A stretch of DNA of 24,507 bases from Candidatus Omnitrophota bacterium (GTDB taxonomy: Bacteria > Omnitrophota > Gorgyraeia > Pluralincolimonadales > Pluralincolimonadaceae). Location: assembly GCA_020061685.1 (NCBI GenBank), contig JAGUXU010000102.1, positions 1 to 24,507 of the forward strand, given 5' to 3'. Shown in pieces: positions 14,220-21,396 of the stretch (position 1 is the stretch's first letter; each line of letters begins with the position of its first letter). The position numbers and the translations under genes are program-made. A model generated the notes under the pieces. The model made no database searches. It saw nothing but the letters and a program-made list of their open reading frames with translations, and was not told the DNA's origin.

Positions 14220-15311
14220 TCAGGCGCGGATCTTCTTTATCAGGAATATCCCGAGGCCGGCAAAGAGTATATTGGCGCCCCATGCGGAGACCGCAGGAGG
14301 AAGAAATCCCCCTTTCCCGAGCGCGATAAATATCGCGTTCGCGCCGTAGAAGACGACGGCTATGACCAGAGAGATGCCCATACTGGCCATCGCCCCGGAC
14401 CTGGTCCTCTTTAAGGCAAACGGTATGCCGATGAGCATTATGGTTATGCTCGTAAGGGGCAGGGAAAGTTTATAGTGCAGGTCTACAAGCAGTTTCCTCG
14501 CAGTCGACTTGCTTTCAAGCGAGAGCAGGCGCACATAATCCCTCAATTGGACGTAGTTCATAAATTCCGGCTGGGTCTGGTTCCTTAAGAGGCCCTCCGG
14601 CGTCTCATTAAATTGCAGTATCTTAGGGGTCCTGAAGACGGCGGGTTTGCCTATGACGTTGCCGTTCTTATCGAACCTGTAGACATCGCAGTTGTAAAAC
14701 CTCCATTTGTCCCCGGTCCACTCCATCTTCTCGGCGGTTATCTTTCTTTTTAAGAGCTGGTCTTTGTCGTGCTCTAATATCACGACGTCATGCAACGTCT
14801 TGGTCGCCACATCGTAAGTCCTGGCGTAAAACAATTTTCCCTCTTTACCGAAGACGGTTATGTTTGTGAGGGTCGTGTTCCTTTGTTTTTGCCCTTTCTC
14901 GAACTGCAGGTCCTTTATGGTATTTGAGGTGACGAGAGCCTCGGGGACTATCTTTTCGTTTACCAGATATACCACCAACGATATGGCGGTACCGAGTATC
15001 AGGATCGGCGCTATTATCCGTAGAGAATTTACGCCGCTTGCCCTAAGCGCGATTATCTCGTTATGCCGGTTCAGGTTTCCCAAGAGGAATATCGTTGCCA
15101 GGAGTACGGCGAAGGGCGCTGTCTGGACGAAGATAAAAGGGAGAGAGGAGAGATAATATGTCTTAATGGTGCCGAACGGGACATCCTGTTTTATTATGAC
15201 ATCCAGATGCCCGAAGAGGTCGATTATGACATAAAGGAACAGGAAGATGAAGAGGCAGTATAAGAACGGCCAGATAAATCCCTTCGTTATGTATTTGTCT
15301 ATGATCTTCAT
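14220..15311 (-). CDS. lptG: LPS export ABC transporter permease LptG
   Basis: A 363-residue protein of the YjgP/YjgQ family. One or two N-terminal membrane helices lead to ALRASGVNSLRI, the coupling-helix region. A large periplasmic beta-jellyroll domain (about residues 130-270) follows, then three C-terminal helices with the conserved LIGIPFAL stretch. With LptF and the ATPase LptB it pulls lipopolysaccharide from the inner membrane into the Lpt bridge. The frame extends 21 codons further upstream. ATG at 15311 is preferred because MKIIDKYITKGF is the standard N-terminus, a GGGTGGCGGA site precedes it, and it overlaps the lptF stop by ATGA. The F versus G label rests on gene order and is less sure than the family. 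Confidence 0.9.
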   Translation of the reverse strand: MKIIDKYITKGFIWPFLYCLFIFLFLYVIIDLFGHLDVIIKQDVPFGTIKTYYLSSLPFIFVQTAPFAVLLATIFLLGNLNRHNEIIALRASGVNSLRIIAPILILGTAISLVVYLVNEKIVPEALVTSNTIKDLQFEKGQKQRNTTLTNITVFGKEGKLFYARTYDVATKTLHDVVILEHDKDQLLKRKITAEKMEWTGDKWRFYNCDVYRFDKNGNVIGKPAVFRTPKILQFNETPEGLLRNQTQPEFMNYVQLRDYVRLLSLESKSTARKLLVDLHYKLSLPLTSITIMLIGIPFALKRTRSGAMASMGISLVIAVVFYGANAIFIALGKGGFLPPAVSAWGANILFAGLGIFLIKKIRA

Positions 15312-16399
15312 TGTTCCGCCACCCAGAAGATAAGCGCCGGGCCGATAGCCCCGAATATGATATTGGGGAGCCATATGCCGAGAGCGGGAAAGAGCATGCC
15401 TTTAATGGCAAGCGCTTCTCCTCCGAGGAGTAAAAGGTAATAGGCCACTATCACAAGAAGGCTCAAGCCGAATCCTATCGTCTTCTCGCCGCGGCGGGCC
15501 ATAAGCCCCAAAGGGATGCCTATAAGTATAAATATCAGGGAAGAGAAGGAATAGGATATCTTTTTATGGATCTCGATTATAAGCGGAGTGGGTTTTACCC
15601 CCTCTGCCGTGAGCTTCTTCATGTCTTTTTTTAGCTCAGCTATCGACATATCGGACTTCTTTTTCTGGATATTCAATTCCCTGCCTTCCTTCAGATCGAG
15701 CGTCATATAGTATGTCTTGAAATTGAGTTTATAAAAGTTATTCGGGTCTTTCGGATTAGGCTCATCGCTCGTGCCGTTCATCAGTTTTAGCCGGATCGCG
15801 TCCTTTTCCGGTATATAGGTGATCTCGCCCCTTGCCGCGATTATCGTGCGGGTGGGCCGGCCCTCCTGCGGCTGGTAGATCCTTATATTCGTAAGTTTAT
15901 TTTTTTCTATGCCGTATATGAATACGATGTAGCCCTTGAACGCCTTGATGAAGGTCCCCGCTTCCAGATATGCCGTCGGATTTTTTACGCCGATCTGAGC
16001 GACCAGCTTTCTCGATTCAAACCGCAGGCGCGGGAGTATCCAGTCGTTGAGTTCGTACGATATGAGGCTTATTATAAGGCCGACTATCACCAGCGGGAAG
16101 ACGAGCCTGTAGAGGCTTATGCCGCTTGCCCTCATCGCGGTGATCTCATTATCCGCGGAGAGCCTGCCGAATGTCAGGAGCGTGGCGCTCAATACGGCCA
16201 TCGGCACCGTGAACGTGAACAGCCACGGCAGCATATAGAAGAACAATTTACAGATGGAGAGGAAATCGACGCCCTTGTTTATGACGAGGTCGGCCAGTTT
16301 TATCAGGTTTCCCGTAAGCATGGCGAAGGTGAATATGACGAACGAGAAGAAGAAAGGGCCCGCCAGTTCTTTTAATACGTATCTTCTAAGGATCCTCAT
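15308..16399 (-). CDS. lptF: LPS export ABC transporter permease LptF
   Basis: A 363-residue protein of the same YjgP/YjgQ family as its neighbour. The N-terminus is MRILRRYVLKEL with a membrane helix. TAMRASGISLYRLVFP is the coupling region. The periplasmic domain spans about residues 120-265 and ends in a Lys-rich helix, and three C-terminal helices contain LIGIPLGL. An upstream in-frame ATG would add 25 residues overlapping comF. ATG 16399 fits the family start and lies 5 nt past the comF stop. Together with LptG it forms the heterodimeric LPS extraction channel. This is direct evidence for an asymmetric, LPS-bearing outer membrane. Confidence 0.91.
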   Translation of the reverse strand: MRILRRYVLKELAGPFFFSFVIFTFAMLTGNLIKLADLVINKGVDFLSICKLFFYMLPWLFTFTVPMAVLSATLLTFGRLSADNEITAMRASGISLYRLVFPLVIVGLIISLISYELNDWILPRLRFESRKLVAQIGVKNPTAYLEAGTFIKAFKGYIVFIYGIEKNKLTNIRIYQPQEGRPTRTIIAARGEITYIPEKDAIRLKLMNGTSDEPNPKDPNNFYKLNFKTYYMTLDLKEGRELNIQKKKSDMSIAELKKDMKKLTAEGVKPTPLIIEIHKKISYSFSSLIFILIGIPLGLMARRGEKTIGFGLSLLVIVAYYLLLLGGEALAIKGMLFPALGIWLPNIIFGAIGPALIFWVAEQ

Positions 16400-16404
16400 C
16401 GTAT

Positions 16405-17100
16405 CTAGTTTCCCCGCGCCAGCGCCAAGGCCACCACCTTTTTGGCGCCGGCATCCTTTAGCGCCTTCGCGCATTCGTGCAGCGTGGCGCCTGTCGTCAG
16501 TACGTCATCGACCAACAGCACCGTCTTCTCTTTAAAATCGGCGTTCTTCCGGACAAGAAAGGCGCCCCTTACGTTCCTGAGGCGCTGGTCCCTCTTTAAT
16601 TCCGTCTGCGGCGCCGTATATTTTATCCTTCTGACCTTATCTCTTACCATGTTTTTATTCATCTTCCTGGCGAGATGCGCCGCAAGCAGTTCGGATTGGT
16701 TGAATTGCCTCTCCCGCAGCTTGACCGGGTGTAACGGCACCGGCACTATCACATCTATCTCCTCAGCGCCTATATTCCTTACGGCGAAATCACTCATCAG
16801 CTTGCCGAGAGGGCCCGCCAATTGCGTCTTTCCCTCATACTTGAAGAGGCAGATGCATTTCTTCATGACCTCCTCATACCTTGCCGCGTAAAGAGCGAGA
16901 TCGAACGCGAAATCTTCCGTCTTTCCCTCGATACGCGATGCTTCCGGATTACCCCTGATCTTATCGACGCAATCTCCGCAGATAGGGGATATATTAAGGT
17001 CGTTTATTTTATGGCTGCAGATCAGGCAAACCCGCGGATATAAAAGATTAAATAAAACGCCGAAGAAATCAGCGACAGAGGTCAAGACCGGAGTTGGCAT
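16405..17100 (-). CDS. comF: ComF-family phosphoribosyltransferase-like protein
   Basis: A 231-residue protein. Cys25, Cys28, Cys41 and Cys44 form a double-CxxC zinc finger. FKYEGKTQLAGPLG and VPVPLHP...LRERQFNQSELLA are ComF signatures. VLLVDDVLTTGAT (about 194-206) is the PRPP-binding loop of type I phosphoribosyltransferases. ComF proteins take part in uptake or processing of transforming single-stranded DNA; other competence genes are not in the window. The predicted promoter on this strand would start transcription within a base or two of ATG 17100, so the message may be leaderless. lptF follows after 5 nt, which places the lpt genes under the comF promoter. Confidence 0.9.
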   Translation of the reverse strand: MPTPVLTSVADFFGVLFNLLYPRVCLICSHKINDLNISPICGDCVDKIRGNPEASRIEGKTEDFAFDLALYAARYEEVMKKCICLFKYEGKTQLAGPLGKLMSDFAVRNIGAEEIDVIVPVPLHPVKLRERQFNQSELLAAHLARKMNKNMVRDKVRRIKYTAPQTELKRDQRLRNVRGAFLVRKNADFKEKTVLLVDDVLTTGATLHECAKALKDAGAKKVVALALARGN

Positions 17101-17107
17101 CCGTTAT

Positions 17108-17136
17108 AAAATAGCATAATAAATATGCCGTGTCAA
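17108..17136 (-). promoter_or_regulatory. Promoter of comF-lptF-lptG
   Basis: On the minus strand TTGACA (17136-17131), 17 nt ending TGC, then TATTTT (17113-17108). The -35 is consensus and the -10 has an extended TGn. The predicted start is about 17101-17102, immediately before the comF ATG. Confidence 0.65.
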
Positions 17137-17145
17137 CCCCGCATC

Positions 17146-17174
17146 TTGACTAATCCCGATAAATATGCTATTTT
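17146..17174 (+). promoter_or_regulatory. Promoter of the 16-aa peptide gene
   Basis: TTGACT (17146-17151), a 17-nt spacer ending TGC, then TATTTT (17169-17174). It mirrors the comF promoter, with the two -35 boxes back to back 9 nt apart. The -10 regions share ATGCTATTTT, forming an inverted pair. Confidence 0.6.
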
Positions 17175-17199
17175 TTAACCAGGAAACGGAGGTGGGAAA

Positions 17200-17250
17200 A
17201 TGAGTTGCGGAAGCTGCGGACCGAAGAAGAAGAAATCAAAGAAGAGATAA
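17200..17250 (+). CDS. 16-residue Cys/Lys micropeptide
   Basis: The reading frame gives MSCGSCGPKKKKSKKR and stops at TAA 17248-17250. Support for translation is unusually good for so short a frame. GGAGGTG (17188-17194) lies 5 nt before the ATG, a promoter sits upstream, and a strong intrinsic terminator begins 20 nt after the stop. The transcript would therefore be a message of roughly 120-130 nt. The Cys-Gly-Ser-Cys pair could bind a metal or form a disulfide, and the second half is almost all Lys and Arg and could touch nucleic acid or membrane. Alternatively it is a leader peptide whose translation controls the terminator in front of the redox genes. I recognise no named family; function is unknown. 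Confidence 0.65.
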   Translation: MSCGSCGPKKKKSKKR

Positions 17251-17270
17251 CGCCTCTGTGGATTTTTTGA

Positions 17271-17307
17271 GGGCCCCGACGTATCGTCGGGGCCCCTCTG
17301 ATTTTTT
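17271..17307 (+). terminator. Strong intrinsic terminator after the micropeptide gene
   Basis: A perfect 11-bp GC-rich stem, GGGCCCCGACG (17271-17281) with CGTCGGGGCCC (17285-17295), and a 3-nt loop, followed by CTCTGATTTTTT. It separates the micropeptide gene from the ferredoxin gene. Confidence 0.85.
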
Positions 17308-17309
17308 GA

Positions 17310-17338
17310 TTGAATAAGGCCTGTGATTATGGTATTAA
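17310..17338 (+). promoter_or_regulatory. Possible promoter for the oxygen-defence gene run
   Basis: TTGAAT (17310-17315) and TATTAA (17333-17338) with a 17-nt spacer lie directly after the terminator and just before the ferredoxin ribosome-binding site. The boxes are fair rather than strong. The -35 equals that of the promoter at 165. Confidence 0.35.
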
Positions 17339-17360
17339 TATACGGAAGGAGAGACAACTT

Positions 17361-17642
17361 ATGATGCGCGTAGAAGACAAATTGTTCGTGGACCGCTTCA
17401 AGCTTGCCCCGGAGCCGCATATAAAGGTAAAAGACGGCAATCAATGCTTAAAGTGCGTAAATAAACAATGCTCGATCGGTTGCCCCTCGGACTGCTGGAA
17501 GATCAACGACAAAGGCATCGCAGAGGTCAATGTAGACGGGTGCCTCGAATGCGGGACATGCCGTGTCATCTGTGATGAGTTTCAGAACGTAGATTGGAAC
17601 TACCCTCAGGGCGGTTTCGGAGTTCTCTATAGGTACGGTTGA
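17361..17642 (+). CDS. FixX-like ferredoxin
   Basis: A 93-residue ferredoxin with nine cysteines: 29, 32, 37, 41, 45, 61, 64, 67 and 71. CLECGTCRVICDEF is the usual CxxCxxCxxxC cluster motif. QCLKCVNKQCSIGCP is the N-terminal cluster motif of FixX-type ferredoxins (COG2440). The NVDWNYPQGGFGVLYRYG ending is also the FixX family ending. FixX normally passes electrons with FixABC or ETF:quinone oxidoreductase, but none of these is present. It may instead serve the redox proteins downstream. The start ATG 17361 follows GGAAGGAGAG by about 8 nt; a second ATG is adjacent. Confidence 0.85.
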   Translation: MMRVEDKLFVDRFKLAPEPHIKVKDGNQCLKCVNKQCSIGCPSDCWKINDKGIAEVNVDGCLECGTCRVICDEFQNVDWNYPQGGFGVLYRYG

Positions 17643-17678
17643 TCCGCCGCAGAATTAATCCCTAAAGGAGGTCAGATC

Positions 17679-18206
17679 ATGCCCAAGAAGGACCTCAAGA
17701 TTTTGGAAGCCGCGATAAAGATGGAAAAAGACGGCCGCAATTTCTATCTCAAGTCAAGCAGGGCCGCCAAGAACGCCGTAGCAAAGAGACTTTTAGTCTC
17801 GCTCGCCGATGAAGAACTCAAGCACATAGACCGCATAAAAGAGATACATGAAGGCCTGAAAGAAGATAGGGACTGGGCCGATTTCAGGAAGACAATCTCA
17901 AGGACCGCGAAGGCTAAACTAAGGCTTGTCTTCAGGCCGTTATCTTCCGCCGAGAAGAGGCGGCTTAAGACGGACCCATCCAACCTGGAAGCATTAAAGA
18001 TATCCATGAAGAAAGAAAAGAAGAGTTATGACTATTACGACCGGCAGTCAAAGGATACCGGTGTCCGTATCGCCAAGACCTTCTATGACAGGTTAAAGAA
18101 GGAGGAGGAGCATCACTACGAATTGCTGGAGGAGGCGTATTCGTTATTATCTGACCCGGCAAGCTGGTTTGTCGCGAAAGAAGGAAGGGTAATGGAGGCT
18201 GGTTAA
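17679..18206 (+). CDS. Rubrerythrin-like diiron protein without rubredoxin domain
   Basis: A 175-residue four-helix ferritin-like protein (COG1633 type). Diiron ligands are in place: Glu16, Glu46 and His49 (EELKH), Glu113, and Glu143 and His146 (EEEHH). A charged linker of about residues 62-105 separates the two helix pairs. There is no C-terminal rubredoxin domain, so it would need an external electron donor. The free-standing rubredoxin encoded four genes downstream is a candidate. The likely role is peroxide reduction. AAAGGAGGT precedes the ATG. It is 36 nt after ferredoxin and 28 nt before the ferritin-like gene. Confidence 0.8.
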   Translation: MPKKDLKILEAAIKMEKDGRNFYLKSSRAAKNAVAKRLLVSLADEELKHIDRIKEIHEGLKEDRDWADFRKTISRTAKAKLRLVFRPLSSAEKRRLKTDPSNLEALKISMKKEKKSYDYYDRQSKDTGVRIAKTFYDRLKKEEEHHYELLEEAYSLLSDPASWFVAKEGRVMEAG

Positions 18207-18234
18207 TAAAGAACGAAAAAGAGGAGGGTCAAAG

Positions 18235-18711
18235 ATGGGTAAAGAAGGAACAAAGGTAGCTGCATTGAACGTAAAAGAGATCATAGCGGACCTCAACAGG
18301 GCGTATGCCGATGAATGGCTTGCTTTTTATTCCTACTGGTATATGTCACAGGTCGTGACGGGTCAGGGTTATGAGGATATGAGCGAATTCCTGGAGAAGA
18401 TCGCCAAAGACGAATTGGAGCATGCCGATGAGGTAGCCAACAGGATACTGGAACTCGGCGGGTCCCCGATCGCGCATCCCATGACACTGGAAAAGAACGC
18501 TAATGCCCCTTACCCCAAGCCGCCGAAGAAGACCACGGATTACAAAAGCATTATAAAGACGGTCACCGACGCGGAAGCGGGGGCGATAGATGTTTACAAT
18601 AAGATCGCGCAGAAGACGCAGGGGAAAGACCACGTCACCTATCAGCTGGTATGCCACATCCTGGGAGAAGAGGTAAAGCACGAGGAGCTGTTCGAAGATC
18701 TGCTGGAGTAA
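18235..18711 (+). CDS. Ferritin-like protein (bacterioferritin/DPSL type)
   Basis: A 158-residue four-helix protein with a bacterioferritin-like diiron site: Glu27, Glu60 and His63 (DELEH), Glu114, and Glu146 and His149 (EEVKH). The ADEWLAFYSYW start and the IDVYNKIAQKTQGKD...ILGEEVKHEELFEDLL ending resemble the DPSL/thioferritin branch known from archaea and anaerobes. That branch carries a cysteine pair near the diiron site, and here the only cysteine is Cys140, so the thiol pair seems absent. It would oxidise and store iron, or remove peroxide, in a protein cage. GAGGAGGG precedes ATG 18235. The family comparison is from memory. Confidence 0.78.
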   Translation: MGKEGTKVAALNVKEIIADLNRAYADEWLAFYSYWYMSQVVTGQGYEDMSEFLEKIAKDELEHADEVANRILELGGSPIAHPMTLEKNANAPYPKPPKKTTDYKSIIKTVTDAEAGAIDVYNKIAQKTQGKDHVTYQLVCHILGEEVKHEELFEDLLE

Positions 18712-18729
18712 GACAGGAGGCAATGCAAG

Positions 18730-19989
18730 ATGAAACCCTTGGAGATAAAAAAAGGGATCTATTGGGTAGGGGTGGTGGATTGGAATGTGAGGACCTTCCA
18801 CGGCCATACCTATACGACGAACAGGGGTACCACCTATAACGCTTACCTTATAGTAGACGATAAGATCACTTTGGTAGATGCCGTCTACGGCCCTTTCGCC
18901 TATGAGTTGATCGAGAAGATAAGACAGATAGTTCCTCCAGAGAAGATCGACTATGTCATAGCAAATCATGTTGAGACAGACCACTCGGGTGCGCTTCCGG
19001 AATTGATGAAGATCTGCCCTAAAGCGAAACTCTTCGGCACCGAAAAATGCAAAGAGGGCCTTTACCGGCATTATTATCCCGAATGGAGTGACTCCTCGAG
19101 AGATTCTTCGGGATCCCGAAGCGGCACTACGCTGAATGACTACATTCGGGACGGAAACTGGGATTTCCAGACGGTCAAGACAGGCGACACGCTGAAATTA
19201 GGTAGAAGGACGCTTACCTTTATAGAGGCCCCGATGATCCACTGGCCTGACAGCATGTTCACCTATTGCGCCGAGGAAGAACTGCTCCTGCCTAACGACG
19301 CCTTCGGGCAGCATTACGCGACATCGGAGAGGTTTGACGATGAGGCCGACCAGTGCGCGCTTATGGATGAGGCGAAGAAATATTACGCCAATATCCTATG
19401 GCCGCTTTCCTCAGTGATCTTAAAGAAGATAGAAGAGATATTGAAGATGAACATCTCCATAAAGATGATAGCGCCGAGCCACGGCATCATCTGGCGGCGC
19501 GACCCCATGAAGGTCATAAACGCTTATCTTTCCTGGGCAAAGAACGAGACGAAGGCCAAGGCCGTCGTCGTATACGAGACCATGTGGGGCTCGACCGAGA
19601 AGATGGCAAGGAAGATGACCGAGGGGATCACCGATGCGGGCGTGAACGTAAGACTTTTTGATGTCGCCCGCTCCGACCGCACGGAGATAATGGGTGACAT
19701 GCTCGATGCCAAGGGTTTTATCATCGGTTCATCGACCCACGATAACGATATGCTTACGAACATAGCCGGTTTTCTGGAATTTCTTAAAGGGTTAAAGCCG
19801 AAGGGCAGGATAGCCGCTGCGTTCGGCTCTTACGGATGGGCCGGAGGCGGGGTGGCTGCTATCGAGAAAGTCCTTAAAGAGACAGGCATAGAGATCGCCG
19901 GGCCCTCCCTGTCGGTAAAATATGTTCCCGATGAGGCCGAGCTCAAGCGCTGTTATGAGTTCGGAGTCGATTTCGCCAAGAAGATGTAG
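18730..19989 (+). CDS. Flavodiiron protein (oxygen/NO reductase) with a 25-residue insertion
   Basis: A 419-residue protein, slightly longer than the usual 390-405. The N-terminal metallo-beta-lactamase domain carries the diiron ligands His80, Glu82, Asp84 (NHVETDHSG), His171 (MIHWPDSM), Asp190 (NDAFGQH) and His251 (PSHGIIW). The C-terminal flavodoxin domain starts near residue 276, with FMN-binding VYETMWGSTEKM (281-292). It reduces O2 to water, or NO to N2O, with electrons from rubredoxin. Between Trp119 and Trp144 lies an in-frame, Ser/Gly/Asp-rich stretch that the family lacks. The ligand spacing across this segment is about 24 residues longer than in the known enzymes. The DNA there is palindromic. 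The rubredoxin gene follows 17 nt downstream. Confidence 0.93.
   Translation: MKPLEIKKGIYWVGVVDWNVRTFHGHTYTTNRGTTYNAYLIVDDKITLVDAVYGPFAYELIEKIRQIVPPEKIDYVIANHVETDHSGALPELMKICPKAKLFGTEKCKEGLYRHYYPEWSDSSRDSSGSRSGTTLNDYIRDGNWDFQTVKTGDTLKLGRRTLTFIEAPMIHWPDSMFTYCAEEELLLPNDAFGQHYATSERFDDEADQCALMDEAKKYYANILWPLSSVILKKIEEILKMNISIKMIAPSHGIIWRRDPMKVINAYLSWAKNETKAKAVVVYETMWGSTEKMARKMTEGITDAGVNVRLFDVARSDRTEIMGDMLDAKGFIIGSSTHDNDMLTNIAGFLEFLKGLKPKGRIAAAFGSYGWAGGGVAAIEKVLKETGIEIAGPSLSVKYVPDEAELKRCYEFGVDFAKKM
19087..19161. repeat. In-frame palindromic insertion within the flavodiiron gene
   Basis: 75 nt encoding residues 120-144. It contains the perfect palindrome CTTCGGGATCCCGAAG (19106-19121). On the minus strand the core reads TCCCGAATGTAG, 18 nt, CTTCGGGAT (19151-19113). 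The same two flanks with a 17-nt middle lie at 2332-2369. The segment has no stop codon in the gene's frame and is bounded by TGG codons on both sides. Confidence 0.6.
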
Positions 19990-20006
19990 TCGAAAGGATA
20001 TATAAG

Positions 20007-20168
20007 ATGAGCAAATATCGTTGCACGGTATGCGGATATATATATGACCCGGCGGCGGGGGATTCCACCCAGGGGATCGCTCCGGGCACCTCTTTCGAAA
20101 ATCTTCCCGATAACTGGGTCTGCCCGCAGTGCGGCGTCGGCAAGGATATGTTCGAGAAGATATCTTAG
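20007..20168 (+). CDS. Rubredoxin
   Basis: A 53-residue protein, exactly the usual size. Cys6 and Cys9 (CTVCGYIYDP) and Cys39 and Cys42 (CPQCGVGKDMFE) hold the single iron. The conserved PGTSFENLPDNWVCP core is intact. It shuttles single electrons from the reductase encoded 6 nt downstream to the flavodiiron protein encoded 17 nt upstream, and possibly to the rubrerythrin-like protein. AAAGGAT precedes the ATG. The call is secure. Confidence 0.97.
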   Translation: MSKYRCTVCGYIYDPAAGDSTQGIAPGTSFENLPDNWVCPQCGVGKDMFEKIS

Positions 20169-20174
20169 GCCGGC

Positions 20175-21395
20175 ATGAATATAGCTATTATCGGAAACGG
20201 GATATGCGGAATTACCGCAGCGAAGTCGCTATCCGAGCTTTCGCCGGAAGAGAAGATATCCCTATTTACCGATGAAGAATATCATTATTATCCGCGCCCG
20301 CGCCTTGACCATCTGCTCTCTGAAAAGATAGACCTGACCCAGATATTCCCTTACGGCGATGAGTGGTTTAAGAAGAGGAATATAGGGGTATTCCCAAGAA
20401 ACAGGATCTCGGCCATCGATGCCTCCTCAAAGGTGCTGATATCCGAAGACGGAGAGAGGCATAGTTATGATAAACTGCTCCTTGCGCAGGGCAGCTCGCC
20501 GTTCGTCCCGCCTATAGACGGCATAAAGACTCAGGGGGTCTTTACTTACAGGAACATAAACGATGTCTTGAGGATAAGGGCGTATGCGCGCGGAAAGAAA
20601 AGGGCCGTAGTGATAGGAGGCGGGCTCTTGGGGCTTGAGACGGCGCGCGCCTTAAGCGAATTGGGGCTCAAGGTCACGGTCGTTGAATTCGCCCCGCGGC
20701 TTTTGCCGAAGCAGTTAGACGGGGAAGGCGCACAGATCCTGAAATCGCAGGTAGAGAAATTCGGGATAGAGGTGATCTTGGGTATAACCTGCGACCGCAT
20801 AGTCTCGGAGGGAACGAAGAAATGCCTCCTCTTAAAGCAGATAGGCCAACTGGAATCAGACCTCTTCATCCTCTCTACCGGGATCAGGCCGAATATCGAA
20901 CCGGCTAAGGCAAGCGGTATAGCCGTCAACAGGGGCATACTGGTAGATAAGCATATGTGCACCAACCTCGAAGACATATTCGCGGGCGGGGATTGCGCCG
21001 AGTTTAACTCCGTCATATACGGCATCATACCGGCTGCGATAGAGCAGGCCAAGACGGCCGCTTCAAATATGATCGGGCAACCCCTCGAGTATAAGGGGAC
21101 GACATTCCAGGTCACGTTAAAGGTGGCGGGGATAGACCTTACCTCTATCGGAACGGTCAATCCCGAGGGCGAAGGGTACGAAGAGGTCGTGAGGAAGGAC
21201 GTGGCCAAGGGCGTTTACAGGAAGGTGATCATAAAAGAGGGGAAGGCGGTCGGCGCGATAATCCTGGGTGATAAACGCGGGATCGCGGAACTGACGAAGA
21301 TAATCGACGGAAAGATAGATGTCTCCGGAAATAAAGACGCGCTCGTGGCCGGCGAGGAAGTCTTGAGGGAGACCTTTCTTAAACAAGGAGGTTAA
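20175..21395 (+). CDS. NAD(P)H:rubredoxin oxidoreductase-like FAD protein
   Basis: A 406-residue two-dinucleotide-fold flavoprotein. FAD is bound by IIGNGICG (5-12) and the late TNLEDIFAGGDCAEF motif. NAD(P)H is bound by VVIGGGLLGLETA (145-157). YPRPRLDHLLSEK near residue 40 is typical of the rubredoxin reductase/NirB-like group. There is no redox-active CxxC, so it is not a thioredoxin reductase. Its place 6 nt after rubredoxin and close to the flavodiiron gene supports the path NAD(P)H to FAD to rubredoxin to flavodiiron protein. It is somewhat longer than classical rubredoxin reductases, with a C-terminal extension of unknown role. Confidence 0.88.
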   Translation: MNIAIIGNGICGITAAKSLSELSPEEKISLFTDEEYHYYPRPRLDHLLSEKIDLTQIFPYGDEWFKKRNIGVFPRNRISAIDASSKVLISEDGERHSYDKLLLAQGSSPFVPPIDGIKTQGVFTYRNINDVLRIRAYARGKKRAVVIGGGLLGLETARALSELGLKVTVVEFAPRLLPKQLDGEGAQILKSQVEKFGIEVILGITCDRIVSEGTKKCLLLKQIGQLESDLFILSTGIRPNIEPAKASGIAVNRGILVDKHMCTNLEDIFAGGDCAEFNSVIYGIIPAAIEQAKTAASNMIGQPLEYKGTTFQVTLKVAGIDLTSIGTVNPEGEGYEEVVRKDVAKGVYRKVIIKEGKAVGAIILGDKRGIAELTKIIDGKIDVSGNKDALVAGEEVLRETFLKQGG

Positions 21396-21396
21396 C

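Noticed and set aside
14189..14224. Hairpin GGCCGC/GCGGTC between the convergent aldolase and lptG genes as a two-way terminator
   Set aside because: The stem is 6 bp with a G-U pair and has no T-tract on either strand; it could be chance in a 15-nt gap.
17253..17309. Short direct repeat (CCTCTG...GATTTTTTGA) on both sides of the terminator hairpin as an insertion footprint
   Set aside because: It is short and T-rich and is explained by terminator composition; no element lies between the copies except the hairpin itself.
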